26,604 bases of DNA from Cycloclasticus sp. (GTDB lineage: Bacteria; Pseudomonadota; Gammaproteobacteria; Methylococcales; Cycloclasticaceae), in the NCBI GenBank assembly GCA_018066825.1, contig JAGPVU010000025.1:1-26604 (forward strand). Direction: 5' to 3'. Positions 7,422 through 15,440 of this stretch are shown piece by piece. The notes under the pieces are model-generated. The model was not told the origin of the DNA and ran no database searches. It saw nothing but the letters and a program-made list of their open reading frames with translations. Position numbers and translations under genes: made by a program. Each line of letters opens with the position of its first letter. Positions within the stretch are counted from its first letter, which is position 1.

Positions 7422-7451
7422 ATTATTAACAGGTCACTGAAATAATGAACG
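7417..7451 (+). promoter_or_regulatory. Expression-platform hairpin competing with riboswitch P4
   Basis: CGTTCATTATT (7417-7427) pairs perfectly over 11 bp with AATAATGAACG (7441-7451) around a 13-base loop. Its 5' strand reuses bases 7417-7421 of the riboswitch pseudoknot helix, so the two structures exclude each other. Without SAH this hairpin should form; with SAH the P4 pairing should displace its lower half. No T tract follows. A further stem GGGTA (7460-7464) / TACCC (7472-7476) lies downstream, and the metK ribosome binding site (AAGG, 7533-7536) is about 80 bases away, so how the switch reaches expression is not obvious. Confidence 0.65.
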
Positions 7452-7546
7452 TTGTGTCAGGGTAACTAAACTACCCATCTGCCCTCGCTGGCGAACACAG
7501 CCACCATTCATTTGAGTACCTTTATTAATTTTAAGGCGAGTTTACT

Positions 7547-8713
7547 ATGAGCAAGAATTTTATTTTTACCTCTGAATCCGTGTCTGAAGGGCACCCAGAT
7601 AAAGTGGCCGACCAAGTATCTGATGCGATGTTGGATGCCTTGCTGGCGCAAGACCCCGAGTCGCGAGTCGCCTGTGAAACCATGGTGAAAACCGGCATGG
7701 TTATTTTGGCCGGTGAAATTACCACGAATGCTTGGGTTGATACCGAAGAGTTGGTGCGTAATGTGGTGAAAGAGATTGGTTACGATAAGCCTGAAATCGG
7801 TTTTGATTGGCAAAGCTGCGCTGTATTAAATGCCATCGGTAAACAGTCACATGATATAGCGATCGGCGTTGATGAAAGCGAAGAGCATGAGCAAGGCGCT
7901 GGCGATCAAGGTTTAATGTTTGGTTATGCCTGTGATGAGACAGGGGTGCTAATGCCAGCCCCTATTACGTATTCACATTTACTGGTTCAGCGCCAAGCCG
8001 AGGTGCGCAAAAAAGGTATCTTGTCATGGTTGCGCCCAGATGCAAAAAGCCAGTTAACCTTACGTTACGAAAACAATGTGCCGGTTGGTGTTGAAGCCGT
8101 GGTGTTATCAACCCAGCATTCGCCAGAGATCAGTCAAGCCGATCTGCGTGAAGCGGTCATAGAAGAAATTATTAAGCCGGTATTGCCAGAAGCTTGGTTC
8201 GCTAGCTGCCGCTCTGAGAATATTCATATCAATCCTACAGGTCAATTTATTATTGGTGGCCCGGTCGGCGATTGCGGATTAACGGGGCGTAAAATTATTG
8301 TAGACACCTATGGTGGCATGGCGCGTCATGGTGGCGGTGCTTTTTCTGGCAAAGATCCCAGCAAAGTGGATCGATCTGCAGCGTACATGTGTAGATACGT
8401 CGCGAAAAACATCGTTGCTGCGGGTTTAGCCAAGCGTTGCGAAATTCAGGTGTCGTACGCCATTGGGGTGGCAAAGCCGACCTCTATCAGCGTGGAAACG
8501 TTCGGTACCGGTGTTATTTCAGACCTTAAGATTGAACAATTGATTGGAGAGCATTTTGATTTGCGCCCTAAAGGTTTAATAGCCGAGTTGGATTTAAAGC
8601 GGCCCATTTACCAACAGACAGCAGCGTATGGCCATTTTGGTCGCGAGCTGGCTGATTTTACATGGGAACGAACTGATAAGGCTGAGCTGCTGCGTGATGC
8701 GGCCGGCATTTAA
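7547..8713 (+). CDS. metK: S-adenosylmethionine synthetase
   Basis: MetK makes SAM from methionine and ATP in the cytosol, the methyl donor for the whole cell. At 388 aa it has full family length. SESVSEGHPDKVADQVSDA (9-27) carries the N-terminal ATP/methionine loop, GAGDQGLMFGYA is the conserved adenine-site hexapeptide region, and GGAFSGKDPSKVDRSAAY is the phosphate loop. AAGG lies 10 bases before the ATG. It is the first gene of the SAH-riboswitch operon and is followed after 21 bases by ahcY. Having metK as the first gene behind an SAH switch is less usual than ahcY. Confidence 0.98.
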   Translation: MSKNFIFTSESVSEGHPDKVADQVSDAMLDALLAQDPESRVACETMVKTGMVILAGEITTNAWVDTEELVRNVVKEIGYDKPEIGFDWQSCAVLNAIGKQSHDIAIGVDESEEHEQGAGDQGLMFGYACDETGVLMPAPITYSHLLVQRQAEVRKKGILSWLRPDAKSQLTLRYENNVPVGVEAVVLSTQHSPEISQADLREAVIEEIIKPVLPEAWFASCRSENIHINPTGQFIIGGPVGDCGLTGRKIIVDTYGGMARHGGGAFSGKDPSKVDRSAAYMCRYVAKNIVAAGLAKRCEIQVSYAIGVAKPTSISVETFGTGVISDLKIEQLIGEHFDLRPKGLIAELDLKRPIYQQTAAYGHFGRELADFTWERTDKAELLRDAAGI

Positions 8714-8734
8714 TAGACAAAAGGAAAATAACAA

Positions 8735-10156
8735 ATGAGCACAGTATCTATAGAAAAATTTAGCGATTATAAGGTCGCTGATATGTCATTGGCCTCTTGG
8801 GGCCATAAAGAAATAGCCATTGCCGAAAGCGAAATGCCGGGGTTGATGGCCTTACAAGACGAATTTGGCGACAGCAAACCCTTACAAGGTGCACGGGTTG
8901 CCGGTAGTTTACACATGACCATTCAAACAGCCGTGTTGATCAAAACACTGGTAGCTTTGGGCGCGGAAGTGCGTTGGTGCTCGTGCAATATCTTCTCGAC
9001 CCAGGATCATGCAGCCGCTGCGATGGCTGATTTGGGTATTCCGGTATTTGCATGGAAAGGCGAAACCATCGAGGAATACTGGTGGTGTACCGAACAAATG
9101 ATGACTTGGCCGGGCGACCAGCAAGCCAACATGATCCTTGACGACGGCGGCGATGCAACCTTATTGCTGCATAAAGGCGTTGAGTTTGAAAAAGCAGGTG
9201 TTGTGCCTGATGCAAAAGCCGATGACAACGAAGAGTGGTTGGCGATACTCGAGGTCTTGCGACGCAACCTCCCCGTTTCACCAACTAAATGGCAGGATAT
9301 GGCGGCGAGCGTTAAAGGCGTAACCGAAGAGACCACGACGGGTGTTCATCGTTTGTATCAAATGCAAAAATCGGGCGAGTTATTGTTCCCCGCAATGAAC
9401 GTGAACGACTCGGTGACTAAAAGTAAATTTGATAATCTATACGGCTGTCGTGAATCGTTATTAGATGGCATCAAGCGTGCAACCGATGTGATGATTGCCG
9501 GTAAAATTGCGGTAGTGATCGGTTATGGTGACGTAGGTAAAGGCTGTGCGCAAGCGTTTAAAGGCATGGGTGCGACCGTATGGGTTACCGAAATAGACCC
9601 CATTTGTGCACTTCAGGCGGCGATGGAAGGTTACCGCGTGGTGCGTATGGATGAGGTGGCGAATCAAGGAAATATTTTTGTCACCACAACCGGTAATTTG
9701 GGCGTGATTACCCACGATCATATGGCAGCAATGAAGAACGAATCGATCGTTTGTAATATTGGTCACTTTGATTCAGAAATTGATATCGCGTCACTTGAGC
9801 AGTACGAATGGGAAGAAGTAAAGCCACAAGTGGATCACGTGATTTTTCCTGATGGTAAGCGCATCACTCTATTAGCAAAGGGGCGTTTAGTAAATTTAGG
9901 TTGTGCCACTGGGCACCCAAGTTTTGTGATGTCGGCTTCTTTTACAAATCAAGTGATGGCGCAGATCGAATTTTTTACCAATGGCGACGCCTATAAAAAC
10001 GAAGTGTATGTGCTACCAAAAACCTTGGACGAAAAAGTCGCGCGTTTGCATTTGGCTAAAATCGGGGTCAATTTAACCGAATTATCGCCAGAGCAAGCTG
10101 ATTACATTAATGTGCCCGTAGAAGGGCCTTATAAACCGAACCATTACCGTTACTAA
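8735..10156 (+). CDS. ahcY: Adenosylhomocysteinase (SAH hydrolase)
   Basis: AhcY splits SAH into adenosine and homocysteine, relieving product inhibition of methyltransferases; it is an NAD-dependent cytosolic tetramer. The 473-aa length is that of the long proteobacterial form with the extra internal segment. Visible features are CNIFSTQDHAAAA in the substrate domain, the NAD-binding loop GYGDVGKGCAQAFKGMGA (residues about 264-281), TTTGNLGVI, CNIGHFDSEID, and the C-terminal KPNHYRY that reaches into the neighbour's NAD site. AAGGA lies 9 bases before the ATG. It is the expected target of the SAH riboswitch and is followed one base later by metF. Confidence 0.98.
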   Translation: MSTVSIEKFSDYKVADMSLASWGHKEIAIAESEMPGLMALQDEFGDSKPLQGARVAGSLHMTIQTAVLIKTLVALGAEVRWCSCNIFSTQDHAAAAMADLGIPVFAWKGETIEEYWWCTEQMMTWPGDQQANMILDDGGDATLLLHKGVEFEKAGVVPDAKADDNEEWLAILEVLRRNLPVSPTKWQDMAASVKGVTEETTTGVHRLYQMQKSGELLFPAMNVNDSVTKSKFDNLYGCRESLLDGIKRATDVMIAGKIAVVIGYGDVGKGCAQAFKGMGATVWVTEIDPICALQAAMEGYRVVRMDEVANQGNIFVTTTGNLGVITHDHMAAMKNESIVCNIGHFDSEIDIASLEQYEWEEVKPQVDHVIFPDGKRITLLAKGRLVNLGCATGHPSFVMSASFTNQVMAQIEFFTNGDAYKNEVYVLPKTLDEKVARLHLAKIGVNLTELSPEQADYINVPVEGPYKPNHYRY

Positions 10157-10157
10157 T

Positions 10158-11006
10158 ATGAGTTTAGAGCCCCATCAAAAAATTAGCTTCGAGTTTTTTC
10201 CGCCAAAAACGGAAGAAGGTCGAGTTAAACTGCTAGAGGTGAGCAAAACGCTAGGTCAGCTTGACCCCGCGTATTTTTCAGTGACCTTTGGTGCGGGTGG
10301 TAGTACCCAGCAGGGTACTATCGATACCGTCCTAGAGATTAAACAGCAAGGCTTTTCGGCGGCGCCTCACTTGTCTTGTGTCGGCTCGACAAAAGAAAAC
10401 ATTCGCGCTATTTTAGCGAATTATAAAAGCCATAATATTGATCGAATAGTCGCGCTACGGGGCGATATTCCCTCAGGAACGCTGGATGTGGGTGCGTTTC
10501 GCTACGCCAATGAGTTGGTTAGCTTTATTCGCGAGGAAACCGGCGATCACTTCCATATCGAAGTGGCGGCTTACCCCGAGATTCACCCGCAGGCGGCGAG
10601 TGCGCAAGCGGATTTGGTAAACTTTAAACGCAAAGTTGAAGCGGGTGCTAACAGCGCCATTACGCAGTACTTCTTTAACTTTGAAGCGTATATTCGATTT
10701 GTTGAAGATTGCGACAAAATGGGGCTAATTGTGCCGATTGTGCCGGGTATTATGCCAATAACTAACTATTCCCAGTTGGCAAGGTTTTCCGATATGTGCG
10801 GTGCCGAAATCCCGCGTTGGATCCGTAAGCGGCTAGAAGGTTTTGCTGATGACCGTGAGTCGATAAAAGCATTTGGTGCTGACGTGGTCAGTGAGCTGTG
10901 TCAATCGTTACTTGACTATGGCTGCCCGGGGTTACATTTTTATAGCATGAATCAAGCAGAATCGAGCTTGGCTATTTGCCGTAACCTAGGTATTGATACG
11001 CCATGA
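10158..11006 (+). CDS. metF: 5,10-methylenetetrahydrofolate reductase
   Basis: MetF is the FAD enzyme that reduces methylene-THF to methyl-THF, the methyl source for turning homocysteine back into methionine. At 282 aa it is the short bacterial catalytic form. Motifs seen are ISFEFFPPKTEEG (9-21) with the catalytic Glu, YFSVTFGAGGSTQQGT, HLSCVGSTKENI, ALRGDIP, AAYPEIHPQA and ITQYFFNFEAY. It begins one base after the ahcY stop with no clear ribosome binding site, so it is probably translated by coupling. Its stop overlaps ycgL in ATGA. Confidence 0.97.
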   Translation: MSLEPHQKISFEFFPPKTEEGRVKLLEVSKTLGQLDPAYFSVTFGAGGSTQQGTIDTVLEIKQQGFSAAPHLSCVGSTKENIRAILANYKSHNIDRIVALRGDIPSGTLDVGAFRYANELVSFIREETGDHFHIEVAAYPEIHPQAASAQADLVNFKRKVEAGANSAITQYFFNFEAYIRFVEDCDKMGLIVPIVPGIMPITNYSQLARFSDMCGAEIPRWIRKRLEGFADDRESIKAFGADVVSELCQSLLDYGCPGLHFYSMNQAESSLAICRNLGIDTP

Positions 11007-11299
11007 GTAATAAAAAAGAAACACCGTGCGCGATATACAAAACAGCCAAACGCGATGGTTTGTACCTCTATGTGAAGGAACAAGATGATTTTTCAGATGT
11101 GCCGACAGAGGTGATGCAGCAATTTCCGAGGCCGGAACACGTATTTGATTTGCAGCTGTCGGTCGATAAAAAGCTGGCGCGCGAAGACGTGAATAAGGTC
11201 ATCAAAAACCTACAAAGCCAAGGGTTTCATTTGCAAATGCCGCCTAAACAAGAAGCGCCTATTGATGTGATTAACATGCCGGATAGTTTGCACGGCTAA
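11003..11299 (+). CDS. ycgL: YcgL domain protein
   Basis: This small cytosolic protein of 98 aa belongs to the YcgL family of gammaproteobacteria. Recognisable are CAIYKTAKRDGLYLYV near the N-terminus, PTEVMQQFPRPEHVFDLQLS in the middle and LQSQGFHLQMPP near the end. The structure of the E. coli homologue is known, but its function is not settled. Its ATG overlaps the metF stop by four bases, and rsmE starts two bases after its own stop, so it is in the SAM-cycle transcript. Whether it has anything to do with methylation is unknown. Confidence 0.9.
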   Translation: MSNKKETPCAIYKTAKRDGLYLYVKEQDDFSDVPTEVMQQFPRPEHVFDLQLSVDKKLAREDVNKVIKNLQSQGFHLQMPPKQEAPIDVINMPDSLHG

Positions 11300-11301
11300 C
11301 G

Positions 11302-12033
11302 ATGCGTATATCCCGCCTGTTTGTAGACCAGCCGTTAGCAGAAGGCGCGATACTGCAACTTGAGCCAGAGGCGGCGCATTATCTCCGCAATGTTTTACGG
11401 CTAAAAAAAGGTTTTCAACTGACTGTTTTTAACGGTCAAGGCGGAGAATATTCTGCAACGGTGTCAGACGTTCATCGCAAAGGAGTGATGCTTCGCATAG
11501 ATGATTGGCAAGACGTGAGCCTTGAATCGTCGTTAGCGATAGAGCTTGGGTTAAGCGTATCGCGTGGTGAGCGAATGGATGTTGCTATTCAAAAAGCGAC
11601 CGAACTAGGTGTGGCAAAGATCACCCCGGTTATTACGCAGCATTGTGTGGTTAAGCTTACAGAAGAAAGACGGCTTCAACGCCATCAGCACTGGCAAAAT
11701 ATTGTTTATCGGGCGTGTGAACAATGTGGCCGCAATACGCCGCCGGTGTTAAATGTCACCATGGATTTTGCCGACTGGTTGGAAAGTGACTTGGCGTCAA
11801 GCCGAATTATTTTTGAACCAGCTAAAACCGATACACTGAAATCGTACCCGTCTCCAAAGGATGCCGTTGCCGTATTAATTGGGCCTGAAGGCGGCTTCTC
11901 TGAAGAAGAAGTTGTTGATGCTCAATCAGCAGGGTTTGCGGCCCTGGGCTTTGGTCCAAGAGTGGTCAGAAACGAAACGGCGGCAATAGCCAGTATCGCA
12001 GCGATGCAGGTGTTATGGGGTGATATGGGATAA
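11302..12033 (+). CDS. rsmE: 16S rRNA (uracil1498-N3)-methyltransferase
   Basis: RsmE methylates U1498 of 16S rRNA in the assembled 30S subunit using SAM. The 243-aa product has the N-terminal PUA-like domain (HYLRNVLRLKKG) and the C-terminal SPOUT trefoil knot: VSRGERMDVAIQKATELGV, VLIGPEGGFSEEEV and GFGPRVVRNETAAIAS. It starts two bases after ycgL. As a SAM user it produces SAH, so its place in a metK-ahcY-metF operon is metabolically coherent. A 7-bp inverted repeat, TACTACC/GGTAGTA (12039-12057), follows the stop without an immediate T tract. Confidence 0.96.
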   Translation: MRISRLFVDQPLAEGAILQLEPEAAHYLRNVLRLKKGFQLTVFNGQGGEYSATVSDVHRKGVMLRIDDWQDVSLESSLAIELGLSVSRGERMDVAIQKATELGVAKITPVITQHCVVKLTEERRLQRHQHWQNIVYRACEQCGRNTPPVLNVTMDFADWLESDLASSRIIFEPAKTDTLKSYPSPKDAVAVLIGPEGGFSEEEVVDAQSAGFAALGFGPRVVRNETAAIASIAAMQVLWGDMG

Positions 12034-12124
12034 CCGCATACTACCAAAACGGTAGTAAAAAATTTTATTCGTAAAATCCCGTGGTGTTAATATGGACGAG
12101 GAGCGAATTAATTTTGGAGTACTC

Positions 12125-13066
12125 ATGCGGTTAGGCGTTGTAATGGATCCGATTGGATCTATCAATATCAAAAAAGATACCACCTTTGCCATGCTATTAG
12201 AAGCGCAAAGCCGCGGCTGGGAGCTGGTGTACATAGAGCAAACGGATTTATATCTGGATCGAGGAAAAGCGATGGCTAGCGCCCGCTCGTTATCGGTGCA
12301 AAGAAACCCCGAAAATTGGTTTGAGCTTGGCGATACGTATGACCTAGTCTTGGCCGATTTAGACGTCATCCTAATGCGTGTCGACCCGCCTTTCGATATG
12401 AATTACATTTACAGCACCTATTTGCTTGAGCAGGCCGAAGCCGAAGGCGCGCTGGTGGTCAATAAGCCGCAAAGCCTGCGCGATGCCAATGAGAAGTTAT
12501 TTACCGCCTGGTTCCCTGATTGTTGCGCACCAACCTTAGTGACGTCGCAAAGCAAGCGCATTCGCCAATTTTTAGTAGAACATGAAGATATTATTATCAA
12601 GCCACTTGATGGCATGGGCGGTGCGTCTATTTTTAGGCTTAAAAAAGCCGATCATAACTTAGGCGTGGTACTGGAAACCATGACCGAGCACGGTAAAAAG
12701 CTGGCGATGGTGCAACGCTATTTACCCGAGATTAAGCAAGGCGATAAGCGCATATTGATCGTTAATGGTAAGCCAGTACCCTATGCCTTGGCGCGTATTC
12801 CGGCAGAGGGCGAAACACGCGGTAACTTGGCGGCCGGTGGCTCAGGTGAAGGCCGTGAGCTTAGCGATAGAGATCGTTGGCTGTGTGAACAAATCGGCCC
12901 TACGTTGGTGCGTAAAGGCTTATTATTTGTCGGACTCGATGTGATTGGTGATTATGTGACAGAAATTAACGTGACCAGCCCTACCTGCGTGCAAGAGCTG
13001 GATAAGCTGTACGGCTTAAATATCAGCGCCCTATTAATGGACTGTATTGAGGAAAAAGTCCTTTAG
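12125..13066 (+). CDS. gshB: Glutathione synthetase
   Basis: GshB joins glycine to gamma-glutamylcysteine with ATP, the last step of glutathione synthesis. I place the start at 12125 (313 aa) because GGAG lies 5 bases upstream and the protein then begins MRLGVVMDPIGSINIKKD, the usual family start; an in-frame ATG at 12092 would add 11 atypical residues. The ATP-grasp parts are visible: IIIKPLDGMGGASIFRL, QRYLPEIKQGDKRILIVNG, RGNLAAGGSGEGREL and DVIGDYVTEINVTSPT. It begins the gshB-tonB-yqgE-ruvX-pyr run that is conserved in pseudomonads. The tonB start lies two bases after its stop. Confidence 0.96.
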   Translation: MRLGVVMDPIGSINIKKDTTFAMLLEAQSRGWELVYIEQTDLYLDRGKAMASARSLSVQRNPENWFELGDTYDLVLADLDVILMRVDPPFDMNYIYSTYLLEQAEAEGALVVNKPQSLRDANEKLFTAWFPDCCAPTLVTSQSKRIRQFLVEHEDIIIKPLDGMGGASIFRLKKADHNLGVVLETMTEHGKKLAMVQRYLPEIKQGDKRILIVNGKPVPYALARIPAEGETRGNLAAGGSGEGRELSDRDRWLCEQIGPTLVRKGLLFVGLDVIGDYVTEINVTSPTCVQELDKLYGLNISALLMDCIEEKVL

Positions 13067-13068
13067 CG

Positions 13069-13920
13069 GTGGCTGCCGTCATCATTTCTTCTGCCGATAA
13101 ACTAGGCCTTACGTTATTTATGGCTGGTGTTGTGCATGCGTTGCTTATCTTAGGCGTTGGTTTTGAAGTAGAAAGCTCAAGCGCCAAAGGTAAACCCCTA
13201 GAGATAGCGTTGGTTAAAACGGTTCAAAATGAGCGTCCTGATAAGGCGGATTTTTTAGCTCAAGAAGATCAAGTTGGCAGTGGTGAAGCTGAAGAGAAGG
13301 CGATCAATCAACAGCGTTCAACGCCGAGGCCTTCAGTCGAAAAACCGGTAGCCACTGAATCAACTAAAGACCAGCTGAGCAAAGCGCAGGCAGATAAGCT
13401 GTTAGTGCAAAAAACCGCAGAGTTGGCGATAGAAGCCAGCAATAAGCGCGTACCGGATCAAGCCAAAGTATTGACGACAGCGGACCTGTTGCAACAAAGC
13501 GAAGAAATGGCAAAACTACAGGCAGAAATTAACGAGGCCGTGACCAGTTACTCTAGACGGCCGCGCAAATTACACATTAACTCGATTAACGCACACCAAT
13601 ACAAGGCCGCCAGTTACGAAGCGGCCTGGCAACGCAAGGTTGAAAAAGTGGGTAACTTAAATTACCCGGGCGAAGTTCGGCGTAAGCGGCTATCGGGTAC
13701 CTTGGTGCTGAGCGTTGAACTGTATGCCGATGGTAATTTAAAAAAAATTATCATTAATCGTCGCTCTGGGCACAAAATTATTGATGACGCAGCGGTCAAT
13801 ATTGTTAAACTGTCAGCACCCTTTGCACCCTTACCTATTGAGTTGCAAAAAGAGGTCGATATTTTAGTGATCACGCGAACGTGGCAATTTTTAAACGAAG
13901 GTTCTTTGCGAACAAAATGA
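13069..13920 (+). CDS. TonB family energy transducer
   Basis: This TonB-like protein (283 aa) starts with GTG, two bases after gshB, with GAGGAAAA in the gshB tail as ribosome binding site. It has an N-terminal membrane anchor (about residues 12-30), a charged, glutamine/alanine-rich periplasmic spacer with probable coiled coil (about 110-160), and a C-terminal TonB domain (about 185-283) containing YPGEVRRKRLSGTLVLSVEL and the helix-strand RSGHKIIDDAAVNIVKLSAP. In Pseudomonas the gene in this position is tonB3, reported to affect type IV pilus function, not iron uptake; assigning that role here is inference from synteny. The proline-rich spacer typical of classical TonB is nearly absent. Confidence 0.9.
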   Translation: MAAVIISSADKLGLTLFMAGVVHALLILGVGFEVESSSAKGKPLEIALVKTVQNERPDKADFLAQEDQVGSGEAEEKAINQQRSTPRPSVEKPVATESTKDQLSKAQADKLLVQKTAELAIEASNKRVPDQAKVLTTADLLQQSEEMAKLQAEINEAVTSYSRRPRKLHINSINAHQYKAASYEAAWQRKVEKVGNLNYPGEVRRKRLSGTLVLSVELYADGNLKKIIINRRSGHKIIDDAAVNIVKLSAPFAPLPIELQKEVDILVITRTWQFLNEGSLRTK

Positions 13921-14495
13921 CCAACGCAATGATAAATAAACAACAGTATTTAACAAATAATTTTTTAATTGCCATGCCAGGCATGGACGGTTCGGACTTT
14001 TCCAAATCGGTCACCTACTTGTGCCAGCATGATGAGCAAGGCGCCTTAGGCCTTGTAATTAACAAATCGCATGAAATGACCATGGGCGATATTTTTAAGC
14101 AATTAGGTGTTGCCCCCGTGAGGCCCGAAATTGCAACAATTCCGCTATTTATGGGCGGCCCTGTACAACCCGAAAGAGGCTTTGTATTACACACGCCGGT
14201 AGGGCAATGGGATTCAACACTGCAAGTAAACGAAACGCTGGCGTTGACTAGCTCAAAAGACATATTAGAAGCCATTGCGCAGGATAAAGGCCCAGAGAAG
14301 TGGCTTGTTGCTTTGGGTTATGCCGGCTGGGCTGCTGGTCAGTTAGAACTAGAAATTCAGCGTAACTCGTGGCTACATGGGCTTGCTGAGAACGACATTA
14401 TGTTTGATGAAACACTGTCTTTACGGTGGGAGCTTGCGGCGCATAGAATTGGTGTTGATATCAGTTTAATGAGTACCGAAGCCGGCCATTGCTAA
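13917..14495 (+). CDS. yqgE: YqgE/AlgH family protein (UPF0301)
   Basis: This belongs to the widely conserved YqgE/AlgH family, structurally defined but without an agreed biochemical function. I chose the ATG at 13917 (192 aa) because it overlaps the tonB stop in ATGA; an earlier in-frame start at 13881 would overlap tonB by 40 bases. Family marks are NFLIAMPGMDGSDFSKSVTY, LGLVINKS, PLFMGGPVQPERGFVLH and LGYAGWAAGQLELEIQRNSW. It is followed by ruvX with a one-base overlap (TAATG). Confidence 0.95.
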   Translation: MTNAMINKQQYLTNNFLIAMPGMDGSDFSKSVTYLCQHDEQGALGLVINKSHEMTMGDIFKQLGVAPVRPEIATIPLFMGGPVQPERGFVLHTPVGQWDSTLQVNETLALTSSKDILEAIAQDKGPEKWLVALGYAGWAAGQLELEIQRNSWLHGLAENDIMFDETLSLRWELAAHRIGVDISLMSTEAGHC

Positions 14496-14920
14496 TGGCG
14501 GTGTGTCTCGGTTTTGATTATGGCGTTAAAAAAATTGGCGTAGCCGTCGGCGATACCGACACCCATATTGCCAATCCATTGACCACCTTGCGGGCGGTGA
14601 ACCAAAAGCCCGCTTGGGATGAAATAACAAAACTGGTAACAACTTGGCAACCAAAAAAGATGATCGTTGGTATTTCGCGCCAGCAAGACGGTAGCGATAA
14701 TGAGGTGACGCCAAAAATGATTCGCTTTTCACGTCAATTGGAAGGGCGTTATCAATGCCCTGTTGAGCTGTTTGACGAGACGTTAACGACCTATGAGTCC
14801 AAGCAGCTACTGTTTGATGAACTCAAGGTTAGTGCAACCAAGCTTTGGCAAGTACAAGACCAATTGGCGGCCCAACTCATTTTGCAAAGTTGGTTAAATA
14901 ATGAACAAGTGAGTCTGTAG
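14495..14920 (+). CDS. ruvX: RuvX/YqgF Holliday junction resolvase-like nuclease
   Basis: RuvX (YqgF) is a small RNase H-fold nuclease implicated in 16S rRNA 5'-end maturation and in junction resolution. The start ATG at 14495 shares its first base with the yqgE stop (TAATG), giving 141 aa; an in-frame TTG six bases earlier is less likely. The acidic active site is intact: D8 in GFDYGVKKIGVA, E95 in LFDETLTT and D122 in QDQLAAQLILQSWL. The three-base gap to pyrR keeps it in the same transcript. Confidence 0.95.
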   Translation: MAVCLGFDYGVKKIGVAVGDTDTHIANPLTTLRAVNQKPAWDEITKLVTTWQPKKMIVGISRQQDGSDNEVTPKMIRFSRQLEGRYQCPVELFDETLTTYESKQLLFDELKVSATKLWQVQDQLAAQLILQSWLNNEQVSL

Positions 14921-14923
14921 GTT

Positions 14924-15436
14924 ATGGGAAAAACATTAACATCCGTCGATATTGACGCCACTATTAAGGCAATGAGTGTCGATCTTGCTAATTTACTGGT
15001 GCAAAAAAAAATCACGCAGCCGTTGATGATTGGTGTTCATACCGGTGGTCTTTGGGTCGCACAAAAAATGCATCAAGCGTTGGATTTGAGCAAGCCGCTG
15101 GGCGAAATTGATATTTCCTTTTACCGTGATGACTTTACCCGTATCGGTTTGAACCCCCAAGTAAAGCCAAGTCAGGTACCCGTTAGCATAGAAGGTGAAG
15201 ACATCGTATTGGTTGATGATGTGCTGTATACGGGCCGAACGGTGCGCGCAGCACTGAATGAAATTTTTGATTATGGACGACCTAATAGCGTTACTTTGGT
15301 GGTTCTGGTTGATAGAAGTGGCAGGGAGTTGCCCTTACAGGCAGATGTTATTGGTCTGAAACTGGATTTATCACCACAAAAACAGGTAAAATTGACGGGC
15401 CCAGCGCCGTTGGCGCTTGAAACCAACCGGAATTGA
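14924..15436 (+). CDS. pyrR: PyrR bifunctional pyrimidine regulator / uracil phosphoribosyltransferase
   Basis: PyrR is a phosphoribosyltransferase-fold protein; in Bacillus it is an RNA-binding attenuator with UPRTase activity, while in Pseudomonas it sits upstream of pyrB and acts as a regulator. The 170-aa product has the PRPP loop VLVDDVLYTGRTVRAAL (about residues 95-111), with ISFYRDDFTRIG and LVDRSGRELPLQADVIG typical of the family. It starts three bases after ruvX, with GTAGGT nearby as a modest ribosome binding site, and ends four bases before pyrB. I see no Bacillus-type attenuator hairpin between pyrR and pyrB because there is no space for one. Confidence 0.95.
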   Translation: MGKTLTSVDIDATIKAMSVDLANLLVQKKITQPLMIGVHTGGLWVAQKMHQALDLSKPLGEIDISFYRDDFTRIGLNPQVKPSQVPVSIEGEDIVLVDDVLYTGRTVRAALNEIFDYGRPNSVTLVVLVDRSGRELPLQADVIGLKLDLSPQKQVKLTGPAPLALETNRN

Positions 15437-15440
15437 CTGT

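Noticed and set aside
7508..9766. Several open frames of 60-115 codons antisense to metK and ahcY
   Set aside because: They lie wholly within strongly supported genes, show low-complexity, shadow-like residues and no recognisable family or ribosome binding site.
12039..12057. Inverted repeat TACTACC/GGTAGTA after rsmE as a terminator
   Set aside because: The stem is only 7 bp and is followed by A's, with T's coming only later, so terminator function is not supported; an operator role cannot be excluded.
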